Source: Candidatus Zipacnadia bacterium (GTDB lineage Bacteria; Armatimonadota; Zipacnadia; Zipacnadales; UBA5352). From it: 64,000 nucleotides of DNA. The notes under the pieces are model-generated. The model made no database searches and was not told where the DNA came from. It was given only the letters and a program-made list of their open reading frames with translations. Below, in pieces: positions 56,319 through 64,000 of this stretch; the stretch's first letter is position 1; each line of letters starts with the position of its first letter. Location of the stretch: assembly GCA_029820295.1 (NCBI GenBank), contig JALGVA010000004.1:1-64000 (forward strand), read 5' to 3'. The position numbers were made by a program, and so were the translations under genes.

Positions 56319-57170
56319 ATGGCAACCGCACAGGACCGCAGAGAAGTGGTCGCGAGGAGGCTGTCGCGGCACTACTGCGAGGCCGGAGACACCCAGGCGC
56401 TGCAGGACGACGTGACCGGCGCCATCGAGAGCTACCGGCGCGCCACCGAGCTTGACGAGGACAGTGCGCGCGCGCACCTGAGCCTGGGCGACTCCTACGC
56501 CCTGGCCGAGCGCGACGACGAGGCCTTCCGCGCCTACCTGCGCACCCTGCGCGCGCACCCCGACAACGCCGACGCGCACTTCTGCATGGCCGATCTGCTC
56601 GCCCGGTCCGGGCGGCTGCACGAGGCGATCGGCGAGATGGAGCTGGCGGTCGAGGCCGACCCCGAGCGCCCCTACTACTGCTACCGCCTGGCGGAGTTCT
56701 ACGCCCTCGCCGGCGATGACGAGATGGCCGAGGCCGCCCTGTTGGCCGCCATCGCCGGCGACCCCGGCGAAGGGCTCTACCGCTACAAGCTGGGCGAGCT
56801 GCACGTGCGCTCGGGCCAGTGGCTGCCGGCCGCTCGGGCCTATCTGCGCGCCACCGAGTGCGCACCGCTCGATGACTTCTACCACGTGCGCCTGGCCTCG
56901 GCGCTGATCCGGCTCGACCGGCGCGAGGCCGCGGCCCGGGTGCTGCGCCGCACGGTGCGCATCGCCCCCGACAACCGTGCCTACCGCTACCTGCTGGGCG
57001 AGCTGCTGGTGCTCATCGGCGACCTCGAGGCGGGCAGCGAGCAACTGCGCCGTGCGGGGCGGCTCGACGACTACGACCGCGACTTCGTGCGCCGCATCAA
57101 GCGCCGCTCGGGCCAGCTTCGCGAGGACGAGAAGCTGGTGCTCATCAGCGCGGTCGAGACCCCGGCGTGA
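56319..57170 (+). CDS. Tetratricopeptide-repeat protein
   Basis: Successive TPR units (GAIESYRRATELDEDSARAHLSLGDSYALAERDDEAFRAYLRTLRAHPDNADAHFCMADLL). Confidence 0.85.
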   Translation: MATAQDRREVVARRLSRHYCEAGDTQALQDDVTGAIESYRRATELDEDSARAHLSLGDSYALAERDDEAFRAYLRTLRAHPDNADAHFCMADLLARSGRLHEAIGEMELAVEADPERPYYCYRLAEFYALAGDDEMAEAALLAAIAGDPGEGLYRYKLGELHVRSGQWLPAARAYLRATECAPLDDFYHVRLASALIRLDRREAAARVLRRTVRIAPDNRAYRYLLGELLVLIGDLEAGSEQLRRAGRLDDYDRDFVRRIKRRSGQLREDEKLVLISAVETPA

Positions 57171-57183
57171 GGATGGTCCCCTG

Positions 57184-57816
57184 ATGATCGTCGAGACCCT
57201 CGTTGTCGGGCCGCTGCAGGCTAACTGCTACCTGATCGGCTGCGACCGCACGCAGGCCGGGCTCGTGCTCGATCCGGGAGGCGAAGCGCCGCGCATCCTC
57301 GACGCCATCGAGCGGCTGGGCCTGCAGGTCGAGTGCATCTGCGACACGCACGGGCACGTCGATCACGTCGCCGCCAACGCCGCGCTCCAGCACGCGACCG
57401 GCGCGAGACTGCTGATCCACGAGGCCGATCGCGAGTTGATCGAGCACCCGCACCCGTTCTGGTCGGCGATGGTTGGCGGCATCGAGCCGTCCGAGCCCGA
57501 CGGCACGCTGGCGGACGGCGACGAGCTGCGCGTCGGCGACCTGACGGTGCGCGTGGTGCATACGCCCGGGCACACGCCCGGCTGCGTCTGTCTGGCGATC
57601 GACGACCTGCTGCTGACCGGCGACACGCTCTTCGCCGGCAGCGTCGGGCGCACGGATCTGCCCGGGGGATCGATGCCGACGCTGCAGGAGTCGCTCCGGC
57701 GCATCGTGGCCCAGTTCGGCGAGCAGACGCGGCTGCTGCCCGGACACGGGCCCGAGTCAACGCTGGGCGACGAGCGGCGCAGCAACCCCTTCCTGCTTGA
57801 GCTGCGCGAGCGCTGA
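57184..57816 (+). CDS. MBL-fold metallo-hydrolase (glyoxalase II-like)
   Basis: CDTHGHVDHVAANAAL (THxHxDH-type), VVHTPGHTPGCVCL, LLTGDTLFAGSVGRTDLPGG, LLPGHGPESTLGDERRSNPFL. Confidence 0.93.
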   Translation: MIVETLVVGPLQANCYLIGCDRTQAGLVLDPGGEAPRILDAIERLGLQVECICDTHGHVDHVAANAALQHATGARLLIHEADRELIEHPHPFWSAMVGGIEPSEPDGTLADGDELRVGDLTVRVVHTPGHTPGCVCLAIDDLLLTGDTLFAGSVGRTDLPGGSMPTLQESLRRIVAQFGEQTRLLPGHGPESTLGDERRSNPFLLELRER

Positions 57817-57829
57817 GCCCTGCGCCCGG

Positions 57830-58858
57830 TCAGACGCCATCCCCCGGCCGGATGACGTAGTCGATAGCACACTCGCGCTCGAAGCGACACAGCTCCTCGC
57901 CCGGCGGCTCGCTGGCCAGCTCGGCCGCCAGAGCGGCGTCGCGCGCGATCTGCTCGGCCAGCTCATCCGTCCCCGGGAAGCGCTCCTCGCCGCGCAGCCA
58001 GCGCAGGAAGTCGATCCTGACGCACGCTCCGCGCAGGTCGCAGTGCTGGCCGACGACGTGCACTTCCACGATGCGCTCATCGCCGCGCACGGTGGGCGCC
58101 AGCCCGACGTTGATGGCGGCCGGGCGCGGCTGCTCCATCTCGCCCAGGTCACCCTCGCGCACCACCCCGCACAGCCCGGCGTAGACGCCGTCGCGTGGTA
58201 GCACCTTCTCGCGCGGCACCCGCAGGTTGGCGGTCGGGAAGCCCAGCTCCGTGCCCAGGCCCCGGCCTGTCACCACCGGCGCGCACAGCGCGTAGGGCCG
58301 ACCCAGGAGCGCGCCGGCCTCGCCGGCCTTGCCCTCGGCCAGCAGCTCGCGCACGCGCGTGCTGGACACGCGTTCGCCGCCGACGATCACCGGCGGGACC
58401 GTCTCCACGCCGAAGCCCAGCTCCTCGCCGAGCCTGCGCAGCAGCGCCAGGTCGCCGGCGCCGCGATGGCCGAAGCGATGCGTACTGCTCGCGGACATGT
58501 GGATGACGTTGAGCTGCCCGACCAGGACGTCGCGCACGAAGTCCTCGGGCTCGACGAGGTGGATGTCGCCGGGGAACTCGAAGACCACCGCGAGGTCCAC
58601 GCCCAGGCGGTGCAGGTAGTACATCTGCTCGTCCCTGGTGGTCAGGCGCTGGCCCGGCCGGCGCAGGCCGTCGTGGAACTCGCGGGGGCTGGGGTCGAAG
58701 GTGAGTACCGCCGCCTCGGCGTCGCGCTCGTGGGCGATGGCGCGCATGGCGCGGATGGTGCGCGCGTGTCCCAGGTGCACGCCGTCGAAGGCGCCCAGCG
58801 CGGCCACGCGCGGTCGCCGGGGCAGAGTCGTGTCGGGCGTCCAGCGCACGATCTTCAT
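57830..58858 (-). CDS. ribF: Bifunctional riboflavin kinase/FAD synthetase
   Basis: ALGAFDGVHLGHARTIRAM, DVLVGQLNVIHMSASSTHRFGHRGAGD, GRPYALCAPVVTGRGLGTELGFPTANL, DGVYAGLC. Confidence 0.95.
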   Translation of the reverse strand: MKIVRWTPDTTLPRRPRVAALGAFDGVHLGHARTIRAMRAIAHERDAEAAVLTFDPSPREFHDGLRRPGQRLTTRDEQMYYLHRLGVDLAVVFEFPGDIHLVEPEDFVRDVLVGQLNVIHMSASSTHRFGHRGAGDLALLRRLGEELGFGVETVPPVIVGGERVSSTRVRELLAEGKAGEAGALLGRPYALCAPVVTGRGLGTELGFPTANLRVPREKVLPRDGVYAGLCGVVREGDLGEMEQPRPAAINVGLAPTVRGDERIVEVHVVGQHCDLRGACVRIDFLRWLRGEERFPGTDELAEQIARDAALAAELASEPPGEELCRFERECAIDYVIRPGDGV

Positions 58859-59772
58859 GAGCGCAGCGCGTCCTCACCCAGCAGCACCCGCCGGGGCTGG
58901 ACCATCGTCGCGCCGTCGGCCTGCAGGGCCTCCGCCACGCACAGCAGGCGCCCGTCCCCGAGCATCACCAGCAGATGCCCGGCCTCGACCGGCGCCCACG
59001 CGGGGACCTGCACACCGTTGGTCAGCGCCAGCGCGGTCCGCTCGTCGGCAACCAGGCGCGGCCAGTCGGCCAGCGCGTCCTCAGGGGCGATCAGCACGTC
59101 GCGCAGTCGGCCGTCGCGCACCGCCTGCGTCAGCTCGCGACCGGTGAGCGCGTCGGCGATCTGTTGCGTGCCCACGCGCGTGCGCACCAGCAGCGACAGG
59201 CAGGCCGGCAGGCCCACGATCTCGCCCGCCATCGCGGCCAGCGAGCGCACGTAGGTGCCGCTGGAGCAGGCCACCTCGGTCAGCGCGCGCGCCGGGTCGC
59301 CGGGCTGGAAGTCCAGCAGCTCGAAGCGATCGATGACGCTGGTACGCGTCGCCACCTCGACAGTCCCGCCGTCGCGCGCGATGTCGTAGAGCCGGCGGCC
59401 CTCGTGCCAGACAGCCGAGTGCATCGGCGGCACGATCTCCAGCTCGCCGGTCAGGTCCTCCAGCGCCCGGCGCACGGCGTCCTCGCGCAGGGCGGAGGTA
59501 TCCGCGCGCTCGACGATCGCGCCCTCGCCGTCGAGGGTGTCGGTGGCGATGCCGAAGGTGAGTTCCGCGCGGTAGACCTTGGGGCGGGCGGTGACGAACT
59601 CGCTGAGCCGGGTGGTGCTGCCGACCATCAGCACCATCACCCCCGCGGCGGCCGGGTCGAGCGTGCCCGTGTGTCCGACGCGCCGCGTTCCCAGGATGCC
59701 CCGCACCGCATCGACGATGTCGTGCGAGGTCATGCCCGGGGGCTTGAGCATGTTCAGCAGGCCCTCAGGCAT
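58855..59772 (-). CDS. truB: tRNA pseudouridine(55) synthase
   Basis: GLLNMLKPPGMTSHDIVDAVRGILGTRRVGHTGTLDPAAAGVMVL, YRAELTFGIATDTLDGEG, CSSGTYVRSLAAMAGE. Confidence 0.95.
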   Translation of the reverse strand: MPEGLLNMLKPPGMTSHDIVDAVRGILGTRRVGHTGTLDPAAAGVMVLMVGSTTRLSEFVTARPKVYRAELTFGIATDTLDGEGAIVERADTSALREDAVRRALEDLTGELEIVPPMHSAVWHEGRRLYDIARDGGTVEVATRTSVIDRFELLDFQPGDPARALTEVACSSGTYVRSLAAMAGEIVGLPACLSLLVRTRVGTQQIADALTGRELTQAVRDGRLRDVLIAPEDALADWPRLVADERTALALTNGVQVPAWAPVEAGHLLVMLGDGRLLCVAEALQADGATMVQPRRVLLGEDALRS

Positions 59773-60745
59773 CTGCTGCTCCCCCGTCGGGCGTGGGCGT
59801 GAGCGCCTCGACGACGCTGCGCTCGATGGCCTCGCGTTCGCCCTCAGCCGTGAAGCCCGCCGCGTACTTGTGCCCGCCCCCGCCGAAACGCGCCGCCACC
59901 CCCCCCACGTCCACGCCGTTGCCGCGCAGGCTCACCTGCCAGGTCCCGGGCCCGCTCTCCTTCATCAGGACGGCGGTGCGCACGCCTGCGACGTCGCGGA
60001 ACGAGTCGATCAGGCCGTCCGTGTCCGCCGGGCCGGCGCCGGTCTCCCTGAAGTCGTCGAGGCTGAGGGTCGCGACCAGCACGCCGTCCACGGCCATGTG
60101 AAGGGACGCCAGCGCGCGCCCCTCGAGCAGGGCCGCGGACAGCGGCCGGATGGTGAAGACGCAGCGCGCCAGCCTGGACGGGTCGGCGCCCGCCTCGACC
60201 AACTCGGCGCCCAGGCGCAGGGCCTCGGGCGAGGTGTTGGTGAAGCGGAAGCCGCCGGTGTCGGCGATCAGCCCCACGTAGAGTGCCTCCGCACGCGCGG
60301 GCGTCAGTGGCAGCCCCAGCTCGCGGGCGAGCTGCGCCACCAGGGAGGCGGTGGCGGCGACGTCGGGCGCCACCCAGCGGATGTCGCCAAAGGCCCAGAC
60401 GCCGCGGTGGTGGTCGATGTCCACGGTGATCGCGGCGGCCATGAAGGCCTCCTCGAGGCCCGCCAGCCGGGAGGCGCCGTCGCAGTCGAGGGCGATCGCC
60501 AGGTCGGGCGTCCACGGCGGTGGCTCCGTCCTCAGCTCGGCGAAGCCGTCGAGGAAGCGGAAGCGTTGCGGAGGCGGGTCGGGGGCCGCGGCATGAACCG
60601 TCTTCCCGAGCGCCAGCAGCATGTCGCGCAGCGCCAGCAGCGAGCCGACGCTGTCGGCATCGGGGTTCTCGTGTGCCGCCAGGAAGATGGTGTCGGCCCC
60701 GCGGACGGCCTGCGCCACCCGCGCGCAGGCGTCAGTGTTGGTCAT
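59765..60745 (-). CDS. nrnA: DHH-family phosphoesterase (NrnA-like oligoribonuclease/pAp phosphatase)
   Basis: HENPDADSVGSLLAL, LAIALDCDGASRL, TVDIDHHRG, GLIADTGGFRFTNTSP, FGGGGHKYAAGF. Confidence 0.92.
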   Translation of the reverse strand: MTNTDACARVAQAVRGADTIFLAAHENPDADSVGSLLALRDMLLALGKTVHAAAPDPPPQRFRFLDGFAELRTEPPPWTPDLAIALDCDGASRLAGLEEAFMAAAITVDIDHHRGVWAFGDIRWVAPDVAATASLVAQLARELGLPLTPARAEALYVGLIADTGGFRFTNTSPEALRLGAELVEAGADPSRLARCVFTIRPLSAALLEGRALASLHMAVDGVLVATLSLDDFRETGAGPADTDGLIDSFRDVAGVRTAVLMKESGPGTWQVSLRGNGVDVGGVAARFGGGGHKYAAGFTAEGEREAIERSVVEALTPTPDGGAADA

Positions 60746-61112
60746 CGGGCTCCGGCTCCTCGAGGTGCAGCTCTTCGGCCTCCCGGCGCAGGAGCATCTC
60801 GATGCGCTGGGCGCGCTCGGCGGTCTCATCGAGCACGAAGCGTAGCGTGGGCACGTAGCGCAGCTCAATGCGCTCGGCGATGCGGCCGCGGATGAACTTG
60901 GCGGCGCGCCGGATGCCGCGCGCGCTGTCGCGCTTCTCCTGTTCATCGCCCAGCACGCTGAAGTACACGCGTGCGTGCTTGAGGTCGGGGGACATCTCCA
61001 CGTCGGTGATGGTCACGAAGCCGATCAGCGGATCATCGATCTCAGTGCGGACGATCTCGGCGATCTCCTCCTGCAGCTCGCGCCCGACGCTCTCCATGCG
61101 GTGGGTGGTCAT
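60732..61112 (-). CDS. rbfA: 30S ribosome-binding factor A
   Basis: RMESVGRELQEEIAEIVRTEIDDPLIGFVTITDVEMSPDLKHARVYFSVLG, AERIELRYVPTLRFVLDET. Confidence 0.93.
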   Translation of the reverse strand: MTTHRMESVGRELQEEIAEIVRTEIDDPLIGFVTITDVEMSPDLKHARVYFSVLGDEQEKRDSARGIRRAAKFIRGRIAERIELRYVPTLRFVLDETAERAQRIEMLLRREAEELHLEEPEPDDQH

Positions 61113-61170
61113 GGCGGCCGATCCTCCTCGCGCCCGGGTGTGGCCGGGCCGGCGGCGACCGTGGCTTCGG

Positions 61171-61467
61171 CTACAAGATCTCGATCCCGCTGCGCTCGCA
61201 CACCGCGCGCGGCTCGCCCTCAATCAGGCGCAGTGCCCCGTTCAACACGCGGTGCACATGGGCCTCCTCGTTGGCGACGGTCACGACTGCCAGCTCTGCC
61301 TGCGTGGGGGAGTTGTCCGGGCCCATGTCCGCCACCGACACGTTGTGCCGGTGGGCCAGGCGGTCGAGCAGGCTCTTGACCACCCGGCGCCTGTCCTTGA
61401 GGGAGGCGGCGTCGGAGATGAACAGCTCGACCGTCAGCAGCCCAACCACGGTGGGCACCGGCACCAC
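61171..61467 (-). CDS. ylxP: DUF503 family protein (YlxP-like)
   Basis: GLLTVELFISDAASLKDRRRVVKSLLDRLAHRHNVSVADMG; position between rbfA and infB. Confidence 0.85.
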   Translation of the reverse strand: MVPVPTVVGLLTVELFISDAASLKDRRRVVKSLLDRLAHRHNVSVADMGPDNSPTQAELAVVTVANEEAHVHRVLNGALRLIEGEPRAVCERSGIEIL

Positions 61468-61485
61468 CCCAGCGGCCGGCCGTCG

Positions 61486-63630
61486 TCAGCGGGTGCTCTT
61501 GAAGCTCGTGGTGCGCGGCACCTCGACCTCGGCGAAGAACTCGATCCGGTCGTCCTCTTCCCAGCCGCGGAAATCCGGCGTGGAGATGCCGCACTCGTTC
61601 GGGGCCTCGACTCGCCGGGCCTCGTCGTCGAAGCGCCGCAGCGAGTCCAGCGTGCCCTCGAACACCACCTCGTCGCGCCCGCGCGTCACCACCATGCGCG
61701 CGCCCCGCTGCGCGTAGCCGTCGGTGATGACGCAGCCGGCGACGACCCCCACGCGCGAGATGCGGAAGATCTGCAGCACGCGCCCGCGGCCGATGAGCTG
61801 CTCCTCGTAGATGGGCTCCAGCATGCCGAGCATCGCCCGCTGGATGTCGTCCAGGGCTTCGTAGATGATGTCGTAGGTGCGAATCTCGACGTGCTCGGCC
61901 TCGGCGGTGCGCTCAGCCGCCTCGGTCACGCCGACGTGGAAGCCCAGGATGATTGCGTTCGAGGCCACCGCCAGCAGCACATCCGACTCGTTGACCTCGC
62001 CCACGCCCGAGTGGATGATGTTGATGTCCACCTCTTCGAGCTGCCGGTCCAGGGCGCGCAGTTGGCTCTCCATCACCTGCACCGAGCCGGACACGTCGGC
62101 CTTGAGCACGAGATTCAGGTCCTTGACCACCAGCTCACCCAGCTCGCGGTAGAGGTCCTTGAGCGACGCGCGCCCGCTGGCCTCGAGCCCGGCCTCGCGC
62201 AGCTCCTCCTCGCGCCCGGCGGTGATCTCACGGGCGGCCTTCACGTTCTCGGCCACGGTCATGATTTCGCCGGCCTCGGGCACCTCCGACAGTCCGATGA
62301 CCTCCACCGGATGCCCGGGGCCCATGCGTTTGACCGACTTGCCGCGCCAGTCATTGAGCCGGCGCACGCGCCCGTGCCCGGTGCCGCACATGACCACGTC
62401 GCCGACCTTGATCTCGCCGTTGCGCACCAGGACGGTCGCGACCGGACCGCGGCTGTCATCCCGGCCGGCCTCGACCACTACGCCGGTGAAGGGCGCCTCA
62501 GGGTCGGCCCACAGCTCCTGCACCTCGGCCAGCAGCAGGATCATCTCGAGGAGGTCGTCCAGGCCCTCCTTCTTGAGCGCGGAGACCGGGACCATGATGG
62601 TGTCGCCGCCGAAGTCCTCGGCGACCAGCTCGTGTTCGAGCAACTGCTGCTTGGTGCGGTCCACGTCGGCGCCGGGCATGTCGATCTTGTTGATGGCCAC
62701 GATGATGGGGACTTCGGCCGCACGCGCGTGGCCGATGGCTTCCGCAGTCTGCGGCATGACCCCGTCATCGGCCGCGACCACCAGCACGACGATGTCCGCC
62801 ACCTGGCCGCCGCGCGCGCGCATCGCCGTGAACGCGGCGTGACCGGGGGTGTCCACGAAGACGATCGAGTTGCCGTCGGCAAGCTGGATCTCGGAGGCGC
62901 CGATGTGCTGCGTGATGCCGCCGGCCTCGGTCGAGACCACGTCGGTCTCGCGCAGGGCGTCGAGCAGCGTGGTCTTGCCGTGGTCCACGTGGCCCAGCAC
63001 CGAGACCACCGGCGGGACATCGATGGCGTGTTCGGGCCGATCGCCGGAGGGACGGCGCGCTTCCTCGGGGAGAGTCACCACCCACTCCTCTTCCTCCTCT
63101 TCCTCCTCCTCGAACTCGAGTTCCGCGAGCTGCTCCTCCAGGCTGCGCAGGCTCTCCGGGGCCGCCCAGGCGGGCACCCAGCGCTGAGGCGCCTCCTCCT
63201 CTTCGATCTCCTCCTCTTCGACCTCGACGACCTCTTCCTCGCCCTCCCCGGCCGCGACCTCGGCCTCGGCCGGCTCCGCCGCCTCCTTAGCGGCCTCCTC
63301 GGCCTCCTCGGCGGCGGCGGCCGCGCGGGCCGCTGCCTCGGCGGCCTCGGCCTCGCGGGCCGCTTCCTCCTCGGCACGCTTGCGCGCCTCCCGGGCCTGA
63401 TCCGCCAGAATCTCGGCGGCCGCCCGGGCGGTCTCGATGTCGATGCTCGAGGCCGCGCTCACGTCCTCAAGTCCGAGGTCCCCAAGAACCTTCAGGAGGG
63501 CCTCGCTGCGCAGTCCAAGCTTCCTCGCGAGCTGGAAGATTCGGACCTGGTCAGCCAATACGTCCACCTCCGGCACGTCCTTCGCCTGCATGCTGCTGCT
63601 CGAATCGGCCTCGCGCGCCACATTCCCCAT
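61486..63630 (-). CDS. infB: Translation initiation factor IF-2
   Basis: VSVLGHVDHGKTTLLDALRETDVVSTEAGGITQHIGASEI, VDTPGHAAFTAMRARGGQVADIVVLVVAADDGVMPQT; N-terminal IF2_N domain and acidic linker. Confidence 0.97.
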   Translation of the reverse strand: MGNVAREADSSSSMQAKDVPEVDVLADQVRIFQLARKLGLRSEALLKVLGDLGLEDVSAASSIDIETARAAAEILADQAREARKRAEEEAAREAEAAEAAARAAAAAEEAEEAAKEAAEPAEAEVAAGEGEEEVVEVEEEEIEEEEAPQRWVPAWAAPESLRSLEEQLAELEFEEEEEEEEEWVVTLPEEARRPSGDRPEHAIDVPPVVSVLGHVDHGKTTLLDALRETDVVSTEAGGITQHIGASEIQLADGNSIVFVDTPGHAAFTAMRARGGQVADIVVLVVAADDGVMPQTAEAIGHARAAEVPIIVAINKIDMPGADVDRTKQQLLEHELVAEDFGGDTIMVPVSALKKEGLDDLLEMILLLAEVQELWADPEAPFTGVVVEAGRDDSRGPVATVLVRNGEIKVGDVVMCGTGHGRVRRLNDWRGKSVKRMGPGHPVEVIGLSEVPEAGEIMTVAENVKAAREITAGREEELREAGLEASGRASLKDLYRELGELVVKDLNLVLKADVSGSVQVMESQLRALDRQLEEVDINIIHSGVGEVNESDVLLAVASNAIILGFHVGVTEAAERTAEAEHVEIRTYDIIYEALDDIQRAMLGMLEPIYEEQLIGRGRVLQIFRISRVGVVAGCVITDGYAQRGARMVVTRGRDEVVFEGTLDSLRRFDDEARRVEAPNECGISTPDFRGWEEDDRIEFFAEVEVPRTTSFKSTR

Positions 63631-63633
63631 CGT

Positions 63634-64000
63634 CTACAGCTCGATCTCGATGTTGCCCAGCTCAATGTCGTCGAGCGTGCCCTCGCCGCCGAGCAGCAGA
63701 TCGCGGATGATATCCGCCTCCTCGGCGGTTACCGAGCTGGCATGGCTCGTGACGTCCATGCCCTCTTCCTTCATGATCTCGACCAGCTCGGGGCTGGGCA
63801 CGTCCAGCTCCTTGGCCAGCTCGTAGACGCGGACACGCTTGGCCTCGGCGGCGGCCGCCTTCGCCTCCTGCTCGGCCGCGCGCTCGGCCTGCGTCGCCCA
63901 CTGCGTGTGGCTCTGGATGTCGATGCGCCAGCCGGTGAGCTGGGCCGCCAGCCGTACGTTCTGCCCGCGGCGGCCGATCGCCAGCGAAAGCTGGTCATCG
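63634..64000 (-). CDS. nusA: Transcription elongation factor NusA, C-terminal part (5' end beyond window)
   Basis: Reverse reading [28 protein letters not shown] (NusA KH2), then [34 protein letters not shown], stop TAG at 63634-63636. Confidence 0.9.
   Translation of the reverse strand, partial: DDQLSLAIGRRGQNVRLAAQLTGWRIDIQSHTQWATQAERAAEQEAKAAAAEAKRVRVYELAKELDVPSPELVEIMKEEGMDVTSHASSVTAEEADIIRDLLLGGEGTLDDIELGNIEIEL

Noticed and set aside
63075-63400. Repetitive GAG/GCC-rich stretch as a possible tandem repeat array
   Set aside because: It is the Ala/Glu-rich linker of IF-2, a normal low-complexity segment.

Overview
High-GC bacterial chromosomal window with dense, mostly housekeeping and metabolic genes. 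I see no rRNA, CRISPR array, prophage or transposase. Main blocks: (i) a carbohydrate module (secreted alpha/alpha-barrel protein, 1120-aa heparinase II/III-like protein, L-rhamnose isomerase); (ii) an AmrS-type radical SAM protein, a TPR protein, an amidohydrolase, an AAC(3)-family protein and an NfnAB-like/GltA pair; (iii) tRNA-Ala(GGC) followed by two PilT-family ATPases and a Cys-rich membrane protein; (iv) a FecR / CHASE2-adenylate cyclase divergon; (v) a SagB-type oxidoreductase, B12-dependent RNR, gyrA and gyrB; (vi) a GAF-PAS histidine kinase, rpiB, dCMP deaminase, wecA-wecB, an AI-2E transporter, uppP and an H+-PPase; (vii) a cluster of secreted/GHL10-like hydrolases; (viii) argS, rpmB, mtaB, dtd; (ix) a nusA-infB-ylxP-rbfA-nrnA-truB-ribF operon on the minus strand. 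No single clearly novel defence or mobile system is visible. The best leads are non-coding or domain-level: a near-consensus promoter driving a ~230-nt untranslated GC-rich leader/ncRNA at 33500-33766; a promoter whose -35 lies inside a strong opposite-strand terminator hairpin at 15309-15358; a 26-bp perfect palindrome in the hppA leader; an ideal G-quadruplex tract; REP-like intergenic hairpins, including one enclosing a stop codon; a degenerate RNase H-like protein; and an IF2_N-like domain at the C-terminus of NusA. Family names come from reading the translations by eye, with no database search.
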